Origin: Sphingobium fuliginis
Lineage (GTDB): Bacteria > Pseudomonadota > Alphaproteobacteria > Sphingomonadales > Sphingomonadaceae
Assembly: GCF_004152845.1 (NCBI RefSeq)
Contig: NZ_SEON01000002.1
Span: 434,001-498,000, forward strand
Direction: 5' to 3'
Length of the DNA stretch: 64,000 nucleotides
The translations under genes and the position numbers were made by a program. The first letter of the stretch is position 1. The number at the start of each line of letters is the position of its first letter. Positions 41,584 through 49,988 of this stretch are shown in pieces. The notes under the pieces are model-generated. The model was not told where the DNA came from and did no database searches. It saw nothing but the letters and a program-made list of their open reading frames with translations.

Positions 41584-42807
41584 ATGAGCGTAGAAGCCAA
41601 ATTTCCATCCGATGGTGCAAAGGAATTGCGGCTGGCCGAGGGCGACGGGCGGCAATGGTTCCACCTTCCGCGGCGAATGCTGGTCGGCGGCCTTCTGCTG
41701 ATCATGGCCGTCGCAGTGCTGGTGCGCAGCTTTATCTTCACGGCGGGTTACAATACCACTTTGGTGGCGGACATGGGCCTGGTCAGGGCGCCGATCTCCG
41801 GCGAAGTCGACCGGCTGGGCGCGAACGTCGGCGACCGCGTGACGCGGAACCAATTGCTGGGGAGCTTCGCCGCGCCGGTGGGCCTGTCGGCGGCCGTCCG
41901 CGCCGGATCGGAAGATGTGGACCAGCTCAAGGCGAAGCTGGCCAGTATCGACGGCCGGATGGCGGCCCTCAGGGCTGACGCCGACCATATCCGCCGCGAA
42001 TCGGGCGTCTACCGGTCCGAAGAGCTGGTGCAGATGGATGCCGTCGCGGACGAAAGCTCCGCCCAACTGTCGGCCGCGCAGGCTCGGTTGGCCTTTGCGC
42101 AGAAACAGTTGGACCGCACCCGCGCCCTCGCCGGCCGCGGCTTCATCAGCGCAGCCGGACTTGAGAAGGCGGAACAGGATCAGCGCGCCGCCCTGGCGGA
42201 CAGGAATGCGGCGATGGCACGCCGCCGCACGAACCTGATCGAGGCACATGCCGCGGGCCAAGGGCTGTTCCTCAACAACGGCTACAGCAATGTCCAATAT
42301 TCGACCCAGCGCCTGAGCGATCTCAATCTGGCGTTGAGCGAATTGCGGGGCGAGAGGGAGAACCTGACCGCAGCGCTGGCCAAGGCGCAAAAGCTGAGCG
42401 GCGATGGCAAGGCCGGCGCCATGCGGCGGCTGCAGCTTCCGTTGCAGGCGAGCATCGACGGCCGGGTCTGGGCGAAGGTCGCCGCCCCCGGGGAGTCGCT
42501 GCGTGAAGGCGATCCGATCTACATGCTGGCCGACTGTTCATCCTTCTTCGCCTATTTCACCGTGGGCCGCAGCGCCTATAGCAGGCTCACCATCGGTTCA
42601 CCCGTGACGTTCATCGCCTTTTCGAACGGCGATCGCTGGCCGGGAACCGTCGTCAACATGGGGGTCAGCGATCCGTCCCAGCTCCGCGTCACCAGCCATG
42701 TCCCCAATCCCCCCGCAGGCGAATATCTGATCGGCGCGCGGATCATGCTGGACGCGAAGGGCAAGAAGCAGTGCCCGGTCGGCACGGCCGGCCGGGTGGT
42801 GCTGTAA
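41584..42807 (+). CDS. HlyD-type membrane fusion protein
   Basis: The 407-residue protein has one N-terminal membrane helix (about 31-51). A biotinyl-lipoyl-like half (about 60-85, VRAPISGEVDRLGANVGDRV), a long coiled-coil region (about 105-280) and a C-terminal barrel (ASIDGRVWAKVAAPGESLREGDPIYML) follow. It ends seven bases before the cellulose-synthase-like gene and should bridge that synthase to the periplasm, as Alg44 does for Alg8. Unlike Alg44 it has no PilZ domain; the partner carries one instead. Confidence 0.87.
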   Translation: MSVEAKFPSDGAKELRLAEGDGRQWFHLPRRMLVGGLLLIMAVAVLVRSFIFTAGYNTTLVADMGLVRAPISGEVDRLGANVGDRVTRNQLLGSFAAPVGLSAAVRAGSEDVDQLKAKLASIDGRMAALRADADHIRRESGVYRSEELVQMDAVADESSAQLSAAQARLAFAQKQLDRTRALAGRGFISAAGLEKAEQDQRAALADRNAAMARRRTNLIEAHAAGQGLFLNNGYSNVQYSTQRLSDLNLALSELRGERENLTAALAKAQKLSGDGKAGAMRRLQLPLQASIDGRVWAKVAAPGESLREGDPIYMLADCSSFFAYFTVGRSAYSRLTIGSPVTFIAFSNGDRWPGTVVNMGVSDPSQLRVTSHVPNPPAGEYLIGARIMLDAKGKKQCPVGTAGRVVL

Positions 42808-42814
42808 CGCGGCC

Positions 42815-44761
42815 ATGAACCCCGCCGAGATCCCGTCCTATTTCTGGGGCCTCGCCACCCTTGGCCTCTGCCTGCTGATCTTTCCCAAACTCAGGCCGGC
42901 CAACCCGCTGCATCGGCTGATCGTCAGCGGCGCCGCGATCGGATCGATCCTGATCTACATGACATGGCGCATGGTCGCCACGCTCGACCTGGACACGCCC
43001 GGTTCCGCCCTGCTTTCGGTGGGCTTCTTCATGCTGGAGGTCTGCTCCACCCTGGGCGGGGTGCTGGTGCTGGTCGTGCTGACGCGGCGGCGCGACCGAC
43101 TGAAGGACGTCAGCGGCAACATACGCTGGCTGCATGTCAACAGGCCCAGCGCCGCGATCTTCATCTGCACCTGTAATGAAGATGTCGGGATTCTCGACCG
43201 CACGATTACCGGCGCCCTCAACCAGAATTATCCGGCGAAGGTCTTCCTGCTGGATGACGGCAGGCGGCCGGAGGTGGAGGCGCTGTGCCGCCGTCGCGAC
43301 GTGGAATGGCTGACGCGGCCGGATAATGCTCATGCCAAGGCCGGCAATATGAACGCAGGCCTGGCGACACTGGCCGCGCGTGGCGAGATGCCGGATTTCA
43401 TCGCCATATTGGATGCGGATTTCGTCGCCCTGCCCAATTTCATGTCGCATTGCGTGGCCCTGTTCCAGGACCCGACCGTGGGGGTGGTCCAGACACCGCA
43501 GCATTTCTTCAACCCCGATCCGCTGCAACACAGGATCAAGGGGCATCTGGACCTGCCCGACGAACAGCGCTTCTTCTTCGACACCTTGCTGCCGGCCAAG
43601 GACGGATGGGGCACCGCCTTTTCCTGCGGGACGTCGTCCGTCGTCCGCACCGCCGCGCTTGCCGAGATCGGCGGATTCCCTACCGACAGCATTACCGAAG
43701 ACATGCTGCTGTCGATCCGCATGAAAGAGCATGGCTTCGTCACCGCCTATCTGAACGAAAAGCTCAGCCTTGGCCTCGCGCCGGAAGGGATCGGCGAATA
43801 TTGCACCCAGCGCATCCGCTGGTGCATCGGCGCGATGCAGATCATGCGCAGCGCCGACGGCCTGTTCTCGCGCAAGGGTCTGGGCTGGATCGACAGGATG
43901 AGCCTGCTGGAAACCCTGCTCTACTGGATGGGCAGCTTTCCCTTCCGCCTCGCCTGCCTGCTGGTGCCGATCCTCTACTGGATGACGGGCCTCACCATCA
44001 TGGATGCGCCGATCGGCGAGCTTGCGACATTCCTGCTGCCCCGCATCCTGGTGGAAGCCTTCGCCATCAGCTGGTATTCCAACGGCCGGATACTCCCGCT
44101 TCTGACCGACACGTCCCAGTTGCTGGTCGCGCCGGAGATCGTGGCCGCATCCTGCCACACCCTGCTGTTCCCCGGGGAGCGGCCGTTCAAGGTGACCAAC
44201 AAGGGGGGCGACCGTTCCCGGACGGTGATCCACTGGAAATTGCTGTCGCGCTTTGCGGTCGTGCTTCTGCTGACCGTGGGCGGGATGCTGTTCGGCTATG
44301 GCTCGCCACTGGCGCCGACCTTCTTCTCGGACCAGAAGGGCATCGTGGCGTTCTGGAGCATGTACAACGTCCTCGTCTGCATCATCGCCATCATCGTCTG
44401 TGTCGAAACGCCGCGAAGGGCGGAAGAGCGGGCTCCCATCAGCGGAACGGCGCTTTTCAGCGCGGGGGACAGCGCCACACCGGTCCGGCTGCTCGACATT
44501 TCGTCGAGCGGCGTGGCCTTCGCCAATGAAGGCGGCTGGCGCATAGGCGACAGGGGCACGATTTCCATCAGGGAACTGGGCGAGGTTCCGGCGATCGTCG
44601 CGCGCATCACGGATCGCGTCGTGGGGGCCAAGATCCTCCTTTCGCCCCAGCAGCAGGTGGCGCTCACGCATTTCCAGTTCGCCGGCGACCGCATGCGCAC
44701 GCCGGACGTATCGACGCTCGGCAGCGTCCTGGCCCTGATCAGAGGTCTTGCGCTGAACTGA
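42815..44761 (+). CDS. Cellulose-synthase-like glycosyltransferase with C-terminal PilZ domain
   Basis: The 648-residue inner-membrane enzyme has two N-terminal helix pairs and a GT2 domain with DDG (146-148), DAD (about 200), TED (about 294) and QRIRW (332-336). Four or more further helices follow. The C-terminal PilZ domain shows RRAEER (about 533) and DISSSGVAF (about 562), the c-di-GMP-binding signature. It should polymerise a beta-linked polysaccharide from a nucleotide sugar while moving it out, under c-di-GMP control. No BcsB, BcsC or lyase gene is present. The product is unknown. Confidence 0.9.
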   Translation: MNPAEIPSYFWGLATLGLCLLIFPKLRPANPLHRLIVSGAAIGSILIYMTWRMVATLDLDTPGSALLSVGFFMLEVCSTLGGVLVLVVLTRRRDRLKDVSGNIRWLHVNRPSAAIFICTCNEDVGILDRTITGALNQNYPAKVFLLDDGRRPEVEALCRRRDVEWLTRPDNAHAKAGNMNAGLATLAARGEMPDFIAILDADFVALPNFMSHCVALFQDPTVGVVQTPQHFFNPDPLQHRIKGHLDLPDEQRFFFDTLLPAKDGWGTAFSCGTSSVVRTAALAEIGGFPTDSITEDMLLSIRMKEHGFVTAYLNEKLSLGLAPEGIGEYCTQRIRWCIGAMQIMRSADGLFSRKGLGWIDRMSLLETLLYWMGSFPFRLACLLVPILYWMTGLTIMDAPIGELATFLLPRILVEAFAISWYSNGRILPLLTDTSQLLVAPEIVAASCHTLLFPGERPFKVTNKGGDRSRTVIHWKLLSRFAVVLLLTVGGMLFGYGSPLAPTFFSDQKGIVAFWSMYNVLVCIIAIIVCVETPRRAEERAPISGTALFSAGDSATPVRLLDISSSGVAFANEGGWRIGDRGTISIRELGEVPAIVARITDRVVGAKILLSPQQQVALTHFQFAGDRMRTPDVSTLGSVLALIRGLALN

Positions 44762-44917
44762 GCGGAGGACCGCTTCCGGCAAAACCATTCGAACCCGCGG
44801 GCAGCAAGGGTGCAACCTCCGGCAAGGCCCGTCTTCGTTTGCGTCTCTCTTCCCTTCCCGAAACGGAACATCGCTGCTGCGCGACGGTTTGCTTGCGAGA
44901 TCATCGGAGGCAAATCG

Positions 44918-47308
44918 ATGAAGTCCGGCCGCCAGACTGCAAAATTGCTGAAGGTCATCGCGGTCCTGACAGGCGCTGTCGGCACGGCCAATCTGATCGG
45001 CGGCATCTGGCTCGCCTCATTGGGCGGCAGCCCCTTCTATGCGGCCGCGGGATTGACGATGCTGGCCAGCGCCTTTCTGCTCTGGAAGCGGCGCGCGGCC
45101 GCCCTGCATCTGTTCGCGGCGCTCGTCCTCGCCACGATGGCCTGGGCCTGGGCGGAAATCGGCGTGGACTGGTGGCCGCTCGTTCCGCGCGGCGACCTGA
45201 TCTTCCTCTTCGGCCTGCTGCTGATCCTGCCATGGACCGTGCGGCGCCTTGCGCCGGCTGGGGGATGGGTGCGAAACGCCGGCCCCCTGGCGGTGGCGCT
45301 GGCGATCGCCGGCATCTTCGGCCTGGCCGCGCTGATGCGCGACGTCCACAATCTCGACGGCACGCTTCCTGGCCCGCGCAGCACGATCGCGGCGGAGCCG
45401 AACGCAATGCCCGATGATGACTGGCAAGCCTATGCCCGAAGCTGGCGTGGCGACAAATTCTCGCCCCTGACCCAGCTCACGCCCGCCAATGTCGGCAAGC
45501 TGGAGGTGGCGTGGCAATTGCGGACGGGCGATCTCAAGCGCTCGGGCGATCCGGGCGAGACGACCTATGAAATGACCCCGATCAAGGTCGACGACACCGT
45601 CTATCTCTGCACGCCGCATAATCGGGTGATCGCTGTCGACGCGGAGACGGGCAGGGAGCGCTGGAGGTTCGATCCGCTGATCAGGACTTCGGCAAGGAAC
45701 ATGCAGCATCTCACCTGCCGCGGCCTTTCCTATTGGGATTCATCGCGCGCGGGGGCGAGCGCCGCCGACTGTCCCCGGCGCATATTCCTCGCCACGAACG
45801 ACAGCCGCCTGATTGCGCTGGACCCGCGCACGGGCGCGCCGTGCCGCAGCTTCGGACGCGCCGGGACCGTCAGCCTGCTCCCGGGGCAACCTCATTATAA
45901 TGGCGGCTGGTATCAGGTGACGTCCGCGCCCCTTGTCGCGCATGGCCTGGTCGTGACCGGCGGCGCGGTTTACGACAATATCTCCACCGACGTGCCCTCG
46001 GGCGTCATCCGTGCCTATGACGCGCTCACGGGCCGACTGGTCTGGAATTTCGATCCGGGCAATCCGGACAGCACCGCCCCGCTGGGCGCGGGCCGGCACT
46101 ACACGCCCTCCTCCCCCAACAGCTGGAGCACGCCGGCCGCTGACGAGGCGCTGGGCCTGATCTACCTGCCGATGGGGATGGGCGCTGTCGACCAATGGGG
46201 CGGCAGGCGGCCCGCGACGACCGAACGGTTCGCCACTTCGGTCCTGGCGCTGGACATCGTGACCGGAAGGCCGCGCTGGGTGTTCCAGACGGTCCATCAC
46301 GACCTGTGGGACATGGACGTCCCGGCCCAGCCGGCGCTGGTCGATCTGGACCTGCCCGGCCGCGGCCGGGTGCCGGCGCTGGTGCAGTCGACCAAGACCG
46401 GCAATCTCTTCGTCCTGGACCGCCGGAACGGCAAGCCCCTGTTCCCGGTGGAGGAGCGCCCCGTCCCGGGCGGCGCAGCGCCGGGCGACCGCCTGTCGCC
46501 CACCCAGCCCTTTTCCGCCATATCCCTGATGCCCGCCCCGGCGCGAGAAAGCGACATGTGGGGCGCAACCATGCTCGACCAGCTTTATTGCCGCATCCGG
46601 TTCAAGTCGCTCGACTATAAGGGGCCCTTCACGCCGCCCTCATTGCGGGGGACGCTGGTGTTCCCGGGAAATTTCGGCGTGATGGACTGGGGCGGCATTT
46701 CGATAGACCCGATCCGCCAGGTCGCATTCGCCCATCCAAACTATGTCGCTTTCGTGGACAGGCTCATCCCCCGCGCGGAAATGGAGGACCAAGGCGTACG
46801 GGGGCCGGCGGGCGGCTCCGACCGGCGCGGATCGGACGAGCAGGGGTACAATCCCAATGCGGGCGCCCCCTTCGCGGTCGACATGAACCCCTTCCTGTCC
46901 TTCGCAGGCCTGCCCTGCCAGTCACCGCCATGGGGCTATGTCGCGGGCATCGACCTGCGGTCCGGCAGGAAGGTCTGGGAACATAAGAACGGCACGATCC
47001 GCGACGAAACCTTCCTGCCTATCCCGTTCAAACTGGGCGTTCCATCGCTGGGCGGTCCGATGTCGACGGCAGGGGGGCTCACCTTCATGGCGGCGGCGAT
47101 CGACAATTATCTGCGCGCCTATGACACGCGCACCGGCAAGGTGCTGTGGCGTGCCCGTCTTCCGGCCGGGGGACAGGCGACGCCGATGTCCTATCGGTCG
47201 AGGGCGAGCGGGCGGCAGTTCGTGATCGTCGTTGCAGGCGGGCATGGCTCCCTCGGCACGAAGCTGGGCGATCATGTCATCGCCTATGCTTTGCCCAGAC
47301 AGCCTTAG
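44918..47308 (+). CDS. Membrane-bound PQQ-dependent dehydrogenase (glucose/quinate type)
   Basis: The 796-residue enzyme starts at an ATG preceded by GGAGG. Residues 1-135 form about five membrane helices that dock ubiquinone. The rest is an eight-bladed propeller that binds PQQ (WQAYARSWRGDKFSPLTQLTPANV near 160, VHHDLWDMDVPAQPALVDL in the middle, GGLTFMAAAIDNYLRAYDT near the end). It oxidises aldose sugars or quinate in the periplasm and passes electrons to the respiratory chain. Glucose is the likeliest substrate but is not proven by sequence. No PQQ synthesis genes are in the window. Confidence 0.92.
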   Translation: MKSGRQTAKLLKVIAVLTGAVGTANLIGGIWLASLGGSPFYAAAGLTMLASAFLLWKRRAAALHLFAALVLATMAWAWAEIGVDWWPLVPRGDLIFLFGLLLILPWTVRRLAPAGGWVRNAGPLAVALAIAGIFGLAALMRDVHNLDGTLPGPRSTIAAEPNAMPDDDWQAYARSWRGDKFSPLTQLTPANVGKLEVAWQLRTGDLKRSGDPGETTYEMTPIKVDDTVYLCTPHNRVIAVDAETGRERWRFDPLIRTSARNMQHLTCRGLSYWDSSRAGASAADCPRRIFLATNDSRLIALDPRTGAPCRSFGRAGTVSLLPGQPHYNGGWYQVTSAPLVAHGLVVTGGAVYDNISTDVPSGVIRAYDALTGRLVWNFDPGNPDSTAPLGAGRHYTPSSPNSWSTPAADEALGLIYLPMGMGAVDQWGGRRPATTERFATSVLALDIVTGRPRWVFQTVHHDLWDMDVPAQPALVDLDLPGRGRVPALVQSTKTGNLFVLDRRNGKPLFPVEERPVPGGAAPGDRLSPTQPFSAISLMPAPARESDMWGATMLDQLYCRIRFKSLDYKGPFTPPSLRGTLVFPGNFGVMDWGGISIDPIRQVAFAHPNYVAFVDRLIPRAEMEDQGVRGPAGGSDRRGSDEQGYNPNAGAPFAVDMNPFLSFAGLPCQSPPWGYVAGIDLRSGRKVWEHKNGTIRDETFLPIPFKLGVPSLGGPMSTAGGLTFMAAAIDNYLRAYDTRTGKVLWRARLPAGGQATPMSYRSRASGRQFVIVVAGGHGSLGTKLGDHVIAYALPRQP

Positions 47309-47310
47309 TT

Positions 47311-47343
47311 CCCCGGCTCGCTACGTCAGCGGGCGCGCCGGGG
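47311..47343. terminator. Possible terminator hairpin between convergent genes
   Basis: CCCCGGC (47311-47317) and GCCGGGG (47337-47343) can pair around a 19-base loop, just after the dehydrogenase stop and before the end of the convergent DUF1993 gene. It has no T run, so it would be a weak or Rho-assisted stop. Confidence 0.4.
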
Positions 47344-47368
47344 CCCTGCCCGCCATGCCGCCAGCGGA

Positions 47369-47908
47369 TCAGATCGGCGCTGGCGGGGACGGCAGCTTCC
47401 GAACGGCGCCCAGATAGTCCCGCTTCCCCAGGGGAACGCCGTTCGTCCGGAGAATGTCGTAGGCCGTGGAGGCATGGAAATAAAAGTTGGGCTGGGAGAA
47501 GCTGAGCAGGAAATCCTTGCCCAGGAAATCCCAGCGCAGCTTGTCACCGATGGTGAATGTCATCGGCCTGTCGCTCAAGCTTTCCACATCGGCAACTTGA
47601 AGTGCGCCAAGGGCGTCGGCCGCTTCCATCACCCTGGCGTTCAATTCCTCGAAACTGGCCGGTGGCGCCGCGATGTCAGGCGAGAAATTCCCGCGCTGAA
47701 CGCCATGGATCGCGCCGATGGAATGGATTGCACAGCTTTTCACCTGATAGGCGAAGTCCAACATGTCGGGAGCGAGTCTGGCATGAAGCAGCCGTTCCGG
47801 GGGGAGAGACTGCGCATCGCAATAGGACTTCGCTTTCACAACCAGTCTCGACACAGACTCCAAAATCTGAAGGCACCCCGGTACGAAGGCGTCGTAAAGC
47901 GTCATCAT
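47369..47908 (-). CDS. DUF1993-family protein
   Basis: The 179-residue protein matches the DUF1993 pattern: MMTLYDAFVPGCLQILESVSRLV at the start, then LHARLAPDMLDFAYQVKSCAIHSI, and FSQPNFYFHASTAYDILRTNGVPLGKRDYLG at the end. The family is thought to share the four-helix fold of DinB-like proteins. Its function is unknown. The start (MMTLYDAF) replaces a much longer open frame with no sequence support upstream. It is the last core-looking gene before the accessory region. Confidence 0.88.
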   Translation of the reverse strand: MMTLYDAFVPGCLQILESVSRLVVKAKSYCDAQSLPPERLLHARLAPDMLDFAYQVKSCAIHSIGAIHGVQRGNFSPDIAAPPASFEELNARVMEAADALGALQVADVESLSDRPMTFTIGDKLRWDFLGKDFLLSFSQPNFYFHASTAYDILRTNGVPLGKRDYLGAVRKLPSPPAPI

Positions 47909-48525
47909 GGATCCTGAACCTTTTGACTGGCCACCGAATGGACCGGCAATGGCCGATCTGGCCAGGATCGGCAACCGCATCCTTCCCGGCAGCGTTCCAC
48001 AAGGACTGGAGCGCCCGTGGACGATCGATCGCACCGGATGGGGAGCCCGGGGTTGAATCTCTGGAAGAGGCACCCGTCATCGTCGGGCGTGGATCAACCG
48101 ATCAAAGCAACCCTTATCGGGCACAGCTAGCCCATAGGGAGCAGGCGGAACGATTTGCCGGAATTCAGCGACTTGAGGGATAATATGGCGGAGAGGGAGG
48201 AAACCAAACATTCTGCACAAACCTCTATTTTCATTTAATAATAAAATCGCGTTTCTGCAAGATGCCCCCTCAAATGCCCCCACATTTCTGGATTGAGCGA
48301 AGAGGTGCCTTGCCCACCAGAGCCGACGCAAGTCACCCCCTCCAGCGCATGGTCAAACATAGCCAGGCATGGCGCCAACAAACAACCGCCCGTCTACGCC
48401 TACGCGCCGCCGCATTCCTTGGCATTGGCCAAAAGTATGTAATTGACTTCGACAATAGGTAAAGATGTTTCCGATTCCGTCATGCCACTGTATGTTGCAG
48501 CGCGATGGCGTTATTGGAGGGGACG
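47909..48525. other. AT-richer intergenic stretch, possible island edge
   Basis: About 620 bases hold no convincing gene. The middle (48180-48260) is much richer in A and T than the surroundings. Short open frames on both strands look like decayed sequence. A tandem ATGCCCCC motif is at 48262. This is where core-like genes stop and the accessory genes begin. Confidence 0.5.
48262..48281. repeat. Tandem ATGCCCCC motif
   Basis: ATGCCCCC occurs at 48262-48269 and 48274-48281, separated by TCAA. From memory, short G-rich tandem motifs of this kind occur beside tyrosine recombinase genes in alphaproteobacteria as arm-type sites. No integrase remains here, so this is only a hint of an old integration boundary. 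Confidence 0.35.
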
Positions 48526-49542
48526 ATGCGACTTGCCGGTCTTTCACTTGCCTGCGCTTTCATCGGCCTGTTGTGCTCCGGAGCCGCCGATGAACCGACT
48601 AGCTGGGAGGGCGAGTTAAGCGAAAATCTTGTCAAGGGTCAGCCCGCGACCGCGCTTATTCCCAACGGGAACGGAGATGTTCGGACCGTTCATTACGTGA
48701 ATGTCAATGGCCTAGCGGTCTCGGGCGGAGACATGGTGCTGGGACGGCATGAACAACTGCAGGTCATCAGCAGGCTGTCATTCATGATGCTGGCGAGCAA
48801 AGTTGAGGCTTCCGCCTTGTCGCCGGAGCTGCAAGCGTCCGTCAAGAAGATCGACAAGTCTGCACTCAGCACCCAGTTCGACGCGCAGATCAAGTTCTTC
48901 GGGTTCGGGATCGCCAACCGCGCCTGGCCGACCCGCACCATACCCTATCGCATCGACGCGAGCATCACCGATGCGGCGCTCAAGAACGCGATTGGCGAGG
49001 GGATTGCACGCTGGAACGCCACCGGCGTCGTCTCATTCGTCAATGAGGCTGCGGCGAGCCCGTCGCTCAGGGCGAAGACGCATAGCCTCGTCTTCCTCGA
49101 TGACGTCGGCAGCGGGTTCAGCTGCCAGGCGCGCGTCGGTTATGCCCCCGCGGCCGCGGACCAGAACGTCTGGCTGAATCCAGGCTGCCAGGCGGGAAAC
49201 ATCCAGCATGAGATCGGGCATAGCCTGGGGCTCTACCATGAGCATATGCGCGACGACCGAACCGACTATGTCACCATCGCCGCCGCCATCCCCAAATCGG
49301 ACCCTAACTTCGGCATCGGCGTCGGAACCTTCTATACGAGCTACGATCTGTGCTCGATCATGCACTATCCGGAGAGCAGCAAGCTGCAGCTGACGGCCGT
49401 CGGTAAGGCCGGGCTGGCGACATGCCAGAAGTCTCTCCCCGATCAGAAAGCGGAGTGCGTAAATCTGGGGCAGCGCTGCCAATTGAGCCCGTCCGACCTC
49501 GCGTCGGTGCGCGCGCGCTTCAAGGATACTCCACAAACCTAA
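48526..49542 (+). CDS. Secreted astacin-type (M12) metallopeptidase
   Basis: The 338-residue protein starts at an ATG behind GGAGGGG; an ATG seven codons earlier lacks this site. It has a signal peptide (about 1-20), a pro-region and a catalytic domain. The full astacin zinc site HEIGHSLGLYHE (228-239) and the Met-turn SIMHY (277-281) are present, so it should be active outside the cytoplasm. Six cysteines are seen in the catalytic half. The lipoprotein gene follows 41 bases downstream on the same strand. Confidence 0.92.
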   Translation: MRLAGLSLACAFIGLLCSGAADEPTSWEGELSENLVKGQPATALIPNGNGDVRTVHYVNVNGLAVSGGDMVLGRHEQLQVISRLSFMMLASKVEASALSPELQASVKKIDKSALSTQFDAQIKFFGFGIANRAWPTRTIPYRIDASITDAALKNAIGEGIARWNATGVVSFVNEAAASPSLRAKTHSLVFLDDVGSGFSCQARVGYAPAAADQNVWLNPGCQAGNIQHEIGHSLGLYHEHMRDDRTDYVTIAAAIPKSDPNFGIGVGTFYTSYDLCSIMHYPESSKLQLTAVGKAGLATCQKSLPDQKAECVNLGQRCQLSPSDLASVRARFKDTPQT

Positions 49543-49583
49543 CCGCGGCTGCGCGGTGCTTCGCACAACAGGGGGAGAAGAAC

Positions 49584-49976
49584 ATGAAACAGTGGAAGTA
49601 CCTGGCCATAGCCACGCTGCTGCTTACCGGCTGCAGCTCCGGCGGCACCGATACGGCCGCAAACTCGGCGGCGACCGAAGAAATGCCGGCGAACGAACTC
49701 GCCGATACGGCCGCCGACGCGACGACGGCCGATGTCGCCGCCGAGACGGCGAACTGGGTGCTCCAGCGCGCGAGCATGTCCGGCGCGTGCCATGTCAAGC
49801 TCGAGCCCGCGAAACCCGAGCTCGGCGCGGTGATCGCCAAGAAGCCCACGCGCGCCGAAATCTGCGCCGAGGCCAAGGCGCGCCATGCCGACGATGCCGC
49901 CGACACAGGCAAATGCTTTGCCTACACCGCAGGCGCCATCGCCGAGTGCGCGAAGGAAAAGATCACTCTGCCCTAG
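49584..49976 (+). CDS. Small predicted lipoprotein (130 aa)
   Basis: The start behind GGGGGAG gives MKQWKYLAIATLLLTGC, a lipoprotein signal with Cys17. An Ala/Thr/Asp-rich linker (about 20-55) precedes a small domain with four cysteines (GACHVK, AEICAEAK, GKCFAY, AECAKE) that could form two disulfides. It may be an anchored partner or inhibitor of the astacin-type protease upstream, but only position supports this. Its stop lies 12 bases from the stop of the convergent 1621-residue gene. Confidence 0.8.
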   Translation: MKQWKYLAIATLLLTGCSSGGTDTAANSAATEEMPANELADTAADATTADVAAETANWVLQRASMSGACHVKLEPAKPELGAVIAKKPTRAEICAEAKARHADDAADTGKCFAYTAGAIAECAKEKITLP

Positions 49977-49988
49977 CCGGGCGCTTGC

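Noticed and set aside
48240-48330. tRNA attachment site at the left edge of the island
   Set aside because: No tRNA gene or tRNA 3' end could be recognised there, and no matching direct repeat was found on the right side within the window.
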